Assembly: GCF_003247215.1 (NCBI RefSeq)
Contig: NZ_QKAP01000093.1
Location: forward strand, 1-59,855
DNA: 59,855 nt
Reading direction: 5' to 3'
Origin: Malonomonas rubra
Lineage (GTDB): Bacteria > Desulfobacterota > Desulfuromonadia > Desulfuromonadales > Geopsychrobacteraceae
A program made the translations under genes and the position numbers. A model generated the notes under the pieces. It searched no databases. It had not been told where the DNA came from and saw nothing but the letters and a program-made list of their open reading frames with translations. This document shows, in pieces, positions 35,870-48,286 of the stretch; the first letter of the stretch is position 1, and every line of letters starts with the position of its first letter.

Positions 35870-36154
35870 ATGGTCAGCGACAGTAGCTGTGATTTTCGTG
35901 GTGAAGACAGACAATTGAAGGTCGGCACACAGGTCAAAGCCTTCTGGTGCAAAAATGGCTTTTATTACCAGGGAGAAGGGGTTATCACCCAGCTCAATCG
36001 GGACAATGTAACGGTACAACTACAGAAACGAGTGGCCTGGAGCGATGACTACAAAATCGGCCGCAGCATCAACCTGCCACGCGTCACCGACAGCATCCGC
36101 TGGAATTCACGCAATTGCGTTCGTCTACTGGAGAAGGTTCCTGCATTCGGCTAG
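35870..36154 (+). CDS. Small unknown protein under a sigma54 promoter
   Basis: A 94-residue soluble protein without signal peptide. Residues 18-50 look like a small beta-barrel (K-V-G-T-Q-V-K-A-F-W-C-K-N-G-F-Y-Y-Q-G-E-G-V-I) of SH3/Tudor/KOW type that often binds RNA, DNA or protein. Two cysteines are near the ends. The ribosome site is GGGGAT. It has its own terminator, so it is transcribed alone from the sigma54 promoter. I do not recognise a family. The regulatory sites link it to the proline/hydroxyproline genes. Confidence 0.7.
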   Translation: MVSDSSCDFRGEDRQLKVGTQVKAFWCKNGFYYQGEGVITQLNRDNVTVQLQKRVAWSDDYKIGRSINLPRVTDSIRWNSRNCVRLLEKVPAFG

Positions 36155-36180
36155 CTCGGACGCGACATAAAGATTCTTTA

Positions 36181-36214
36181 GGGAGCGGTCAAGTAAGGCC
36201 GCTCTCTTTTATTT
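36181..36214 (+). terminator. Terminator after the 94-residue gene
   Basis: GGGAGCGG (36181-36188) pairs with CCGCTCTC (36199-36206) around ten bases, followed by TTTTATTT. Confidence 0.8.
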
Positions 36215-36227
36215 CGGGATAACAACT

Positions 36228-37562
36228 TTGAGCAACACGCCACTTACCTACAGAAAAATCTTCCGTTTCTGGTTACCGCTAGCGGCAACCTGGTTGATGA
36301 TGGCGGCCGAAGGACCATTTCTGGCAGCGGTGATCGCCAGGATGACCGCCGAAAAACTGAACTTGGCTGCCTACGGGGTCGCCTATGCTTTCGGGTTGGT
36401 CGCCGAGTCCCCCGTGATCATGTTGATGAGCGCCAGTACTGCGCTCTGCCAAGATCGGACCAGCTACCGCCACCTGCGCAATTTTACGCTATGGCTCTGC
36501 CTGGCGGTCACCCTGTTTCTTGGACTGTTCCTGCTTCCACCAGTTTTCGATACCGTCGCACGAAAAATCCTCGGCCTTGCCCCGGAAGTAGTCGATCTAA
36601 CCCACAGCGCGCTTGCCTTGCTGCTTCCCTGGGCACCGGCGATAGGCTTCCGACGCTTTTACCAAGGCATCCTGATCGCCACCCATAAGACCCGCCGGGT
36701 TGCAGCTGCGACCATCCTGCGTCTTGTAGGCATGAGCGGCACAGCGCTCTGCTGCTACCAGTTGAGCAGCATGAATGGCGCGCAAGTCGGTGCCTTGGCA
36801 CTCTCGGTAGGGGTAACCGCCGAAGCACTCTTCACCCGTTACCTGGCTCAGACCGCGATCAGCGAAATCCTGCAAAAGCAACCGGCCGCTGAAAAGTCTC
36901 CCATGAGCTACCGACAGATCTGGGACTACTACCTGCCATTGGCGCTGACCCCATTCATCGGCCTTTCGGTCCACCCGCTGGTAACCTTCTTCCTCGGCAA
37001 AAGCCGCAACGCCCTCGAATCGCTGGCGGTGATGCCGGTGATCTACGGCCTGACTTTCGTCTTCCGCGCCTTGGGGCTCTCCTATCAGGAAGTCGCCATC
37101 GCCCTAATCGGAGAAAACCGCGCCAGTTATCGAAAAGCGCGAAACTTCGCCATCGGCCTGGGAATCTTTTGTACGCTCTGCCTCGGTCTAATCGCCTTTA
37201 CACCCCTAGCCGAGTTCTGGTTCCGCGATCTCTCCGGGCTGAGCCAGACATTGAGTAACTTTGCGACTCCGGCCCTGCAAGTGATGGCAACCTTCCCGGC
37301 GCTAACGGTGTTGATCTGCTGGCAGCGAGCCCTGCTGATAACCGCCCGTGTCACCCGACCGGTCTCTTTTGCCACCGGGGTCGAAGCGGTCGGGATTTTC
37401 TCCCTGCTGACCGTAGCGATGCTCTATTTATCTCTTAACGGTGCGCTGGCCGCCTCGATCGCCTATGTGATCGGCAGGCTCATGGCAATAGCTGTACTGC
37501 AAAGACCTCTCAAGCAACAGAAGCATAATTTCATTGAAGCAAAAGTTGTCGCCAAAAGCTAA
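36228..37562 (+). CDS. MOP-superfamily (MATE/flippase-like) membrane transporter
   Basis: A 444-residue protein with about 12 membrane segments arranged as two similar halves, the MATE/MOP layout (repeat motifs W-L-P-L-A-A-T-W ... and Y-Y-L-P-L-A-L-T-P near the starts of each half). It opens with a TTG codon preceded by GGGAT; the protein begins S-N-T-P-L-T-Y-R-K-I-F. It may export a small molecule or flip a lipid-linked compound; the substrate is unclear. Similar bacterial proteins are grouped with ANK/MATE families. It is followed by two EamA transporters in the same direction, with a 33-base gap, so all three may form one export operon. Confidence 0.75.
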   Translation: MSNTPLTYRKIFRFWLPLAATWLMMAAEGPFLAAVIARMTAEKLNLAAYGVAYAFGLVAESPVIMLMSASTALCQDRTSYRHLRNFTLWLCLAVTLFLGLFLLPPVFDTVARKILGLAPEVVDLTHSALALLLPWAPAIGFRRFYQGILIATHKTRRVAAATILRLVGMSGTALCCYQLSSMNGAQVGALALSVGVTAEALFTRYLAQTAISEILQKQPAAEKSPMSYRQIWDYYLPLALTPFIGLSVHPLVTFFLGKSRNALESLAVMPVIYGLTFVFRALGLSYQEVAIALIGENRASYRKARNFAIGLGIFCTLCLGLIAFTPLAEFWFRDLSGLSQTLSNFATPALQVMATFPALTVLICWQRALLITARVTRPVSFATGVEAVGIFSLLTVAMLYLSLNGALAASIAYVIGRLMAIAVLQRPLKQQKHNFIEAKVVAKS

Positions 37563-37595
37563 ACTGACGACATCTGTTAACGGAAGGAACCTTTC

Positions 37596-38501
37596 TTGAG
37601 TACCTCTGGACAACATAAATCGGGCAGCGGCTCCTGGTTCGTACTCGGGGCCGCGTTGCTCTGGGGAACCACGGGTACCGCTCAGGCCTTTTCCCCTGTC
37701 GGGTTCGACCCGAAAGTCATCGGCACCCTGCGTTTACTGATCGGCGGCATGGCCCTTTTGTTCCTCGCGATCTCCCGTAAAGAATTGGGCCGCTGGAGCG
37801 ATTGGAAGTGGGGACTGGTGTTATTGTCTGCGGCCTTTACCGCCTGCTATCAGCTCAGCTTTTTCGCCGCGGTCGCCAAAACCGGGGTAGCGGTCGGAAC
37901 GGTTGTTGGTATTGGTAGCGCGCCGATTGCTGGGGGGGTGCTGGGACGACTTTTCCTGGGTGAGCAGCTCAACCGTCGCTGGCTGGCAGCGACCCTGCTC
38001 GCCATCTGCGGCTGCATTCTGCTCAGCATAACCGGCGGGGAGACGGTCAGTATCGATCTGTTCGGAATCCTGCTGGCCATCATTGCCGGAGTATCTTATG
38101 CCACTTACACTCTGGTGATCAAAGGGCTGTTACACCAGCACAGTCCCAACGCTGTCATGGCGGTTGTAGTCTGCGTAAGCGCGATCATGTTATCTCCCGC
38201 GCTGATACACTGCGATCCCGAGTGGCTGCTGCAACCTCGCACCATCGGTGTCGTTCTACATCTGGGCCTGGCCACCATGGCCATGTCCTATTGGCTGTTC
38301 GCCCGGGGGTTGCAAACAGTTCAAGTCGCTACCGCAACCACCCTCTCCCTGGCGGAACCGATGACTGCGGCCACCCTGGGAATCGTCGTCCTCGGCGAAC
38401 AACTAAATCTCCAGGCGGTTTCCGGTATCGCGCTGATATTTCTCGGTCTGGCGACACTAGTGTTCAACCCCCGACGTTTGCTCCAAAGGGGATCCCGGTG
38501 A
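37596..38501 (+). CDS. EamA (DMT) family transporter
   Basis: A 301-residue drug/metabolite transporter with ten predicted helices in two EamA repeats (first repeat ending around F-L-G-E-Q-L, second around V-L-G-E-Q-L-N-L-Q-A-V-S-G). It starts at TTG 37596 with GGAAGG upstream. The positive cytoplasmic C-terminus (N-P-R-R-L-L-Q-R) fits the family. Its stop codon overlaps the GTG start of a second, distantly similar transporter, so they are co-translated and may pair. Likely exports amino acids or related metabolites. Confidence 0.85.
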   Translation: MSTSGQHKSGSGSWFVLGAALLWGTTGTAQAFSPVGFDPKVIGTLRLLIGGMALLFLAISRKELGRWSDWKWGLVLLSAAFTACYQLSFFAAVAKTGVAVGTVVGIGSAPIAGGVLGRLFLGEQLNRRWLAATLLAICGCILLSITGGETVSIDLFGILLAIIAGVSYATYTLVIKGLLHQHSPNAVMAVVVCVSAIMLSPALIHCDPEWLLQPRTIGVVLHLGLATMAMSYWLFARGLQTVQVATATTLSLAEPMTAATLGIVVLGEQLNLQAVSGIALIFLGLATLVFNPRRLLQRGSR

Positions 38502-39382
38502 CCCACGAACAGCAGGCAACCCTCTATGGCCTGACTGCGGTACTGATCTGGTCGACCATTGCCACCGCTTTCAAGCTGTCCCTACGGCACCTACAGCCGA
38601 TTGAGCTGCTGCTGTATGCCGGAGTTTTTTCCACCCTGCTGCTCGGCTTAATTCTGCTGTTTCAAGGCAAGCTAGGACAGGTTTTCCTTTGCGGACGCAA
38701 GGAGTTCCTGCTCTCGATTGGCCTCGGTCTGCTCAACCCGTTCTTCTATTATCTGATCCTGCTCGAAGCCTATGACCGGTTGCCGGCCCAACAGGCCCAG
38801 CCGCTCAATTACACCTGGGCAATCACCCTATCGTTGCTCTCGATCCCACTTCTGAAGCAGAAGGTGTACTGGCAACAGTGGCTGGCGCTGTTGATCAGTT
38901 ACTGCGGGGTTCTGGTGATTTCCACCGAAGGGAATCCGTTTAGCCTAGAATTCACCGATCCCTTCGGCGTAATTCTTGCCCTAGCCAGCACAATTGTCTG
39001 GGCGCTCTACTGGATTTTCAACACCAGAGATAAACGCGACCCGGTCATTGGGCTGTTCGTCAACTTCCTCTGCGGTTTTCCGTTCGTGCTCGGGTACTAC
39101 CTGCTGACCTGCGAACTGCGCAGGCCGGCAATCGAAGGACTGCTCGGCGCGGCTTATGTAGGAACTTTCGAGATGGGTGCCTGCTTCGTCCTCTGGCTGC
39201 TTGCGCTGAAAAAAACCCGTAACACGGCAAGAATCAGCAACCTGATTTTCATTTCCCCTTTTCTCTCACTGGTATTCATCCACTTCCTGGTCGGTGAAAC
39301 CATTCTCCCGGCAACCTTTTTCGGCCTGCTGCTGATTATCGCCGGCCTGTTCTGCCAGCGGATCGGCAACAAAACTTTCTGA
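38498..39382 (+). CDS. EamA (DMT) family transporter, second copy
   Basis: A 294-residue EamA transporter with ten helices, opening T-H-E-Q-Q-A-T-L-Y-G-L-T-A-V-L-I-W-S-T. I place the start at GTG 38498, overlapping the upstream stop (GTGA), with GGGGAT before it; a longer frame back to 38222 reads across the other gene and is not real. Several polar residues in helices 3 and 4 (Q-A-Q-P-L-N-Y) suggest the transport path. Substrate unknown. Confidence 0.85.
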   Translation: MTHEQQATLYGLTAVLIWSTIATAFKLSLRHLQPIELLLYAGVFSTLLLGLILLFQGKLGQVFLCGRKEFLLSIGLGLLNPFFYYLILLEAYDRLPAQQAQPLNYTWAITLSLLSIPLLKQKVYWQQWLALLISYCGVLVISTEGNPFSLEFTDPFGVILALASTIVWALYWIFNTRDKRDPVIGLFVNFLCGFPFVLGYYLLTCELRRPAIEGLLGAAYVGTFEMGACFVLWLLALKKTRNTARISNLIFISPFLSLVFIHFLVGETILPATFFGLLLIIAGLFCQRIGNKTF

Positions 39383-39414
39383 AACTTGTGGATTTCAACA
39401 TAACAGGAGCGGAA

Positions 39415-39432
39415 AAACTTTCTGGAAAGTTT
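39415..39432 (+). promoter_or_regulatory. AAACTTTC-TG-GAAAGTTT dyad upstream of the 42-residue gene
   Basis: Two perfect eight-base arms around TG, between the second EamA gene and the small membrane protein. No T run follows. It may be an operator. Confidence 0.35.
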
Positions 39433-39491
39433 GCGACAGTGCAAAATTACCACTAGAATAGTCATATATTCTGGCGCATGGGAGTAAACTG

Positions 39492-39620
39492 ATGACTATC
39501 TCCAGATGGATTAAAAGGGCCTCAACACGGTTGGAAACTTTCACCTATCTGGTGCTGGTTCTTGCCCTGATGATGGTTGTATCAGACATGTACCTGCTCT
39601 ACCAGTGGCTTGCAGCGTGA
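39492..39620 (+). CDS. 42-residue single-span membrane protein
   Basis: ATG 39492 follows GGAG by eight bases and leads to 42 codons: a positively charged amphipathic start (S-R-W-I-K-R-A-S-T-R-L), one strongly hydrophobic segment (about 16-38, Y-L-V-L-V-L-A-L-M-M-V-V) and an aromatic end (Y-L-L-Y-Q-W-L). This is the usual profile of small regulatory or assembly membrane proteins. It converges with the Cache sensor gene. No family recognised. Confidence 0.55.
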   Translation: MTISRWIKRASTRLETFTYLVLVLALMMVVSDMYLLYQWLAA

Positions 39621-39630
39621 CGGGCAAGCC

Positions 39631-41058
39631 CTATTTACGAGGTAATGTTCCTTCTTTCATATGTGAGTAGCGAGAATCCTTCTTCACCTCGGGGAAGTGC
39701 TCCTCAAGGCAATCCTGACAGATACCATGACTGAACTGGGCATCGCTGTGGGTTTCGATATAGGCTTCCAGCCGCTGCCAGTAGCCCTCGTCATCACGGA
39801 TTTTTTTACAATAGGAGCAGATCGGTAAAAGGCCGCTTAATGCCTTGACGTTCTCCATAGCCTCAATCAATTCACCGATCAGCTCTTCACTCTGCCGCTG
39901 TAATTTCTCTTTGGCGGCAAGCTCAACCTCCAATTGATCTTTCTGGACCTCCAGCTGTTTGCGACCGGCCTCGACCATCCGTTCCAGCTTGTTTGCGGTA
40001 AACTGCAATACCCACCAGAGAAGGATCTCGATAATCAGGAAACTCGCAACTGCAATAAAGATGTTATTGCGTAGATTGGTCTGCAGCAGATTATAGCTCG
40101 CAGTGGCATCGGTGGAAATCACCACCAGTCCGATGGGTGGCCTAAATTTATCCTGTTCGCCCCAGTAATCCCGGAGGGGGAACGCCGCCAACCAGTGACT
40201 ATTTTCCTCATGTTCATGCAGGCTCATTCCCGAGAAATCCAGCGACGTTTTTAAATGCTCCCCCTGAAGCATTTTTCTCACCCCGGGCGAACTCACCTCG
40301 GAGATCAAGAAGTTGGCAACGCCCCCTTCATGATTAACCATCTCCTGCAATCTTTCCGGCCAAACCACATCATCCAGCAGGGCAAGGTCAAGCAGCACCG
40401 CTACATCAAGCCCCTTGTTGAGCGCAAGATTCTCAATCGCTTGCTGCAGCGACGTGGAAATTTCAAGGCTGCCGACATAAATTTCTTTACCGGCTTGGGC
40501 GTCATACGCAAAAACCGGTGCGATCCCACGGATAAATAACCCCTGACGACCGATCTCCAAACCACTTACCGGTGCCTTCTTTTCATGTGCTTCCCTCAGA
40601 ATGTACCGGAAAGGTACCAAGAGGTCACCGTATTTTTCCGGTTCATGGACCCGCAAAAAAGAGGTCACTTTGCCCGGCAGTTGGTAATGCATTCCCAAGA
40701 AAGTAAAGCTGGCGTTGAGCTGCTTCCAGACCCCCTGACTAAATCGCAGCAGCTTTTCGCGATATTTCGCGGCCTCTTCGCCACCAGCCCCACCACCCTC
40801 AAGCACGACTGCCCTACGGCCGTCCAGAAAAGTCTGCTGAATTTCCGGGGATTGGACCACATAGTTGGCAATTCCGACCATCCGCTGGCGAATTCCCACC
40901 AACGTCAGATCTAATGCGGAGCGAACCTGCTCAATTTTATTCCGGAGATGTTCTTCAAACGCGAGCTTTTGCTGATGAAAGCTTAAAGCGATGGAGGCTA
41001 TTTCCAAAATAGCAATAACGACTGACAGAATAATGAAAGCTTTTAGCGATCGTTTCAT
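39631..41058 (-). CDS. Cache-domain membrane sensor with a C-terminal CxxC zinc-like module
   Basis: A 475-residue protein: an N-terminal membrane helix (about 5-27), a large periplasmic double-Cache region (about 28-330, with the dCache_3-type stretch F-L-R-V-H-E-P-E-K-Y-G-D-L), a second membrane helix (about 335-360), a coiled coil (about 365-420), then I-C-S-Y-C-K-K-I-R-D-D-E-G-Y-W ... G-I-C-Q-D-C. The last module, common at the ends of sensor proteins in this group of bacteria, holds four cysteines and may bind zinc or heme. No kinase, GGDEF or methyl-accepting domain is present, so the output is unknown. Confidence 0.8.
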   Translation of the reverse strand: MKRSLKAFIILSVVIAILEIASIALSFHQQKLAFEEHLRNKIEQVRSALDLTLVGIRQRMVGIANYVVQSPEIQQTFLDGRRAVVLEGGGAGGEEAAKYREKLLRFSQGVWKQLNASFTFLGMHYQLPGKVTSFLRVHEPEKYGDLLVPFRYILREAHEKKAPVSGLEIGRQGLFIRGIAPVFAYDAQAGKEIYVGSLEISTSLQQAIENLALNKGLDVAVLLDLALLDDVVWPERLQEMVNHEGGVANFLISEVSSPGVRKMLQGEHLKTSLDFSGMSLHEHEENSHWLAAFPLRDYWGEQDKFRPPIGLVVISTDATASYNLLQTNLRNNIFIAVASFLIIEILLWWVLQFTANKLERMVEAGRKQLEVQKDQLEVELAAKEKLQRQSEELIGELIEAMENVKALSGLLPICSYCKKIRDDEGYWQRLEAYIETHSDAQFSHGICQDCLEEHFPEVKKDSRYSHMKEGTLPRK

Positions 41059-41149
41059 GCTTCACTCAGTTTTATGGCGTCCCCTCACCAAAATGACGAA
41101 GTATAGAGTAGATACCGAATTAAGCAAGCGACCGATTCGTTTTTGATGA

Positions 41150-41818
41150 TCATTGCTGACAGAAAGCAAGAAAATTATCCAGCAAGCGTTTTGAGTCCCG
41201 ATAGTATTCGACTTGTCGCTGTCGGAATTCTTCCAGTGCCCCCTCTCCTGCACCGGTCCGCTGGCACCAGTCGGCGACCACCAGTTCATCCACCTCGGGA
41301 TGAAACTGGAGGCCCCATGCATTTCGTACCCGAAACGCCTGACCGCCGCAACGGGGTGTTTCCGCCAGATGAACAGCTTCCGGCGGCAGATCAAAGCTGT
41401 CGTTATGCCATTCGAAACTGATAAATCGATCAGACATCCCATTGAACAGGGGGTCATTTTCGCCCGCTGAAGTTACGTGAATATCAAACATCCCTTTCTC
41501 TTGGCGGCTCTGGCTATGAACTTTGCCACCCAGCGCATGGGCCAGCAGCTGTCCACCGAGGCAGATCGCCAGCAGTGGCCATCCCCGAGAAACGACCTCT
41601 GCAGTCCTTTCTGCAGCTCGCTGCAGATAACTGAGTCGGTCACGATCGTTCACTCCCATATAACCGCCAAGCAGAATGATCGGCACGGTTTCCGTAAGAG
41701 ACGGAAGCTGTTCAAGGTCCGCCCGATAAATTTGTACGGAACAACCCTTCTCTTGCAGCCAACGTGCAAATGTTCCCAAACCAACCTTTTCATCAAATTG
41801 TACTACATTTACAAGCAC
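41150..41818 (-). CDS. Class I glutamine amidotransferase-like protein
   Basis: A 222-residue GMP-synthase-like glutaminase fold. The nucleophile elbow reads A-I-C-L-G-G-Q-L-L-A (Cys) and the catalytic His-x-Glu is in L-Q-F-H-P-E-V-D-E. It stands alone, without a synthase domain. Free-standing members hydrolyse gamma-glutamyl compounds or act with an unlinked partner. It lies about 570 bases from gltB and divergent to it; a link to glutamine/glutamate metabolism is possible only by position. Confidence 0.85.
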   Translation of the reverse strand: MLVNVVQFDEKVGLGTFARWLQEKGCSVQIYRADLEQLPSLTETVPIILLGGYMGVNDRDRLSYLQRAAERTAEVVSRGWPLLAICLGGQLLAHALGGKVHSQSRQEKGMFDIHVTSAGENDPLFNGMSDRFISFEWHNDSFDLPPEAVHLAETPRCGGQAFRVRNAWGLQFHPEVDELVVADWCQRTGAGEGALEEFRQRQVEYYRDSKRLLDNFLAFCQQ

Positions 41819-41921
41819 TTAAGCCTCCAGCATTAACATGAACGCCTCCCCCTTTTTGATCATTAGAGAAAGTTCACCCTAAAATAAAAAACGTCTACCC
41901 CATAAAGCAGATGAAACAATC

Positions 41922-42137
41922 ATGTCGCGTTTTGCTATCTGGCTAATCATCGGTTCGATCTTTCTCTTCACCCTGACTTAGTATCTGGCTTGTCACGCGA
42001 CAATTGTCAAATCGTTCACTGCTTCCGAAGTCTTCCTCCTCTTCGGTCTGCTCTGCTGCGCTACAAAGATTACCCTCAGCGGGCTTGGAGCTCCCCACCC
42101 TCACAAGATTGAAAAGGATGGAGAGCGGCAAAACTAA
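41922..42137 (+). pseudogene. Possible small membrane protein interrupted by an amber codon
   Basis: From ATG 41922 a 71-codon frame codes for a hydrophobic start (S-R-F-A-I-W-L-I-I-G-S-I-F-L-F-T-L-T), then TAG at 41979-41981, then a second hydrophobic stretch (S-E-V-F-L-L-F-G-L-L-C-C-A) and a charged tail to TAA. One base change from CAG or another sense codon would restore it. No good ribosome site is seen. It may be a recent pseudogene or chance. Confidence 0.3.
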
Positions 42138-42166
42138 GAATAATTTGCAATAAACATTCCCATGTC

Positions 42167-42211
42167 CCGTCCTGAAATAAGTTTACACCTAGGAGACTTA
42201 TTTCAGGACGG
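42167..42211 (+). repeat. Perfect 16-bp inverted repeat, possible miniature mobile element
   Basis: CCGTCCTGAAATAAGT (42167-42182) and ACTTATTTCAGGACGG (42196-42211) are perfect complements around a 13-base loop. CCAT occurs just outside on both sides, three and four bases from the arms, which might be a target duplication. It is followed by a terminator, not by a T run of its own. Confidence 0.6.
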
Positions 42212-42229
42212 AACACCATATATAAAAAA

Positions 42230-42256
42230 GGCGGTTCCTCGGGAACCGCCTTTTTT
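42230..42256 (+). terminator. Strong hairpin terminator upstream of gltB
   Basis: GGCGGTTCC (42230-42238) and GGAACCGCC (42242-42250) pair perfectly around TCG, with AAAAAA before and TTTTTT after, so it works in both directions. It insulates gltB from the preceding DNA. Confidence 0.9.
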
Positions 42257-42388
42257 ATCACCCGTACCCCTGCCCCCGAATTGATATATACTGTATACTT
42301 TCTAGGCATTTTTGCGTTATTTGCCGAGATCAGGTACCGTCCCAGCCTTTGCCTGATGTTTGGAAATTACAGTTAAAGGACAATCCCG

Positions 42389-46810
<4,422 letters not shown>

Positions 46811-46885
46811 CAGAACGTTCGTCAAGCTAAAAACCCAAATCAACGTTCATAAACTTAATATTTTAGTGAACAGGAAATATTAAAT

Positions 46886-48286
46886 ATGCAAAATTTTATA
46901 AACTCAAACCGTAGAGATCCGGAAAAAATCGAGGCTCCTGAACGGCTGCAGAATTTTGACGAAATCTACCGGTTGTTCGACAATAAACTGGTCCGCCGGC
47001 AGGCAGAACGCTGCGTTCAGTGCGGCGATCCCTTCTGCACCACGATCGGTTGTCCGCTGCAGAACCATATCCCCCAGTGGCTAGAAGCGATCGCCGATCG
47101 CGATCTCGAAAGAGCTTTCGCACTGTCGAATGAGAGCTCACCCTTCCCAGAAATCCTCGGCCGAGTCTGCCCGCAGGGGCACCTCTGCGAAGGAGCCTGC
47201 ACTCTTAATGACGGGCACGGCGCCATCACCATCGGGGCAATTGAGGCTTCGATCACTGATCTGGGTTTCGAGGCCGGTCTGCAGTTACCCTTTCCCGGCA
47301 TCCGCCACGACAAGAAGGTGGCGATTGTCGGCTCGGGTCCAGCAGGAATCTCCTGCGCCCATTTTTTGCTGCGCGCCGGTATCGGTGTCGAAATGTACGA
47401 GCGCGCCGAACGTCCCGGGGGGCTGCTGACCTACGGTATCCCCGGCTTCAAGTTGGACAAGAAGGTGGTTGATCGACGGTTCAAGCTGTTGCGCAAGGCC
47501 GGGCTCAACCTACACCTGCAACATGCCGTCGGCGCGGATATCGCCCTGGCCGACCTGATCGATAAACATGACGCTGTCTTCGTCGGGATCGGTGCCACCA
47601 TGGGCAAAAAAGGGGTTGAAGGGGACGATTTGCAACAAGTGATGCTGGCGATGGAGTACCTGACCGTCAAACAGCATCAGCTTTTCGGCGCGGCCGCTGC
47701 GGCCAAGTATGGCATGAAGGAGAAACGCGTGGTGGTCATCGGCGGCGGTGACACGGCAATGGACTGTCTGCGCACGGCGATACGCGACGGCGCCGAGAGC
47801 GTCACCTGCCTCTACCGGCGCGACATGGCAAACATGCCCGGCAGTCGCAAGGAGTATAACAACGCCCTCGAAGAAGGTGTCGAGTTCTGTTTCAACATCA
47901 GCCCACGCAAAATCTACGAGAAGAATGACGGCTCGGTCTGCGTCGAAGTGGAGCGAACCCAAATGGGTGAACCGGGGGATGACGGTCGTCAGCGGGTCGA
48001 GATTCTCCCCGACACCACCCACTGTGTCCCGGCAGATGTCGTCATCCTCGCCCTCGGCTTCGACATAGAACCGCTGCCGGGTCTGCTCGATGCCGGTGTC
48101 GAATGCAGCAAGTGGGGCGAAGTGCTGATCGACCCGGCCAGCTGCCGTACCAGCAACCCGAATATCTATGCAGGTGGCGACTGCTACCGCGGCGCCGACC
48201 TAGTGGTAACCGCCGCCGCAGATGGCCGCCGGGCAGCATTTACGATCATGCACAAGCTGCTTGGCGAAGAAAGGATCGATGCTTAA
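46886..48286 (+). CDS. gltD: Glutamate synthase small subunit
   Basis: A 466-residue flavoprotein that passes electrons from NADPH to GltB. The N-terminus has the low-potential iron-sulfur region R-C-V-Q-C-G-D-P-F-C-T-T-I-G-C-P. FAD binding is at V-A-I-V-G-S-G-P-A-G and NADPH binding at V-V-V-I-G-G-G-D-T-A-M-D. The C-terminal Y-A-G-G-D-C-Y-R-G-A-D-L-V-V-T-A closes the FAD site. Its end overlaps the next gene by eight bases. Confidence 0.96.
   Translation: MQNFINSNRRDPEKIEAPERLQNFDEIYRLFDNKLVRRQAERCVQCGDPFCTTIGCPLQNHIPQWLEAIADRDLERAFALSNESSPFPEILGRVCPQGHLCEGACTLNDGHGAITIGAIEASITDLGFEAGLQLPFPGIRHDKKVAIVGSGPAGISCAHFLLRAGIGVEMYERAERPGGLLTYGIPGFKLDKKVVDRRFKLLRKAGLNLHLQHAVGADIALADLIDKHDAVFVGIGATMGKKGVEGDDLQQVMLAMEYLTVKQHQLFGAAAAAKYGMKEKRVVVIGGGDTAMDCLRTAIRDGAESVTCLYRRDMANMPGSRKEYNNALEEGVEFCFNISPRKIYEKNDGSVCVEVERTQMGEPGDDGRQRVEILPDTTHCVPADVVILALGFDIEPLPGLLDAGVECSKWGEVLIDPASCRTSNPNIYAGGDCYRGADLVVTAAADGRRAAFTIMHKLLGEERIDA

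Noticed and set aside
38222-38497. Longer start for the second EamA gene
   Set aside because: The extra 92 codons overlap the first EamA gene out of frame and carry no helix pattern; GTG 38498 overlaps the stop and has a ribosome site.
41979-41981. TAG as a pyrrolysine codon
   Set aside because: No pyl genes or tRNA-Pyl in the window, and the host protein is unrecognised; a nonsense mutation is simpler.
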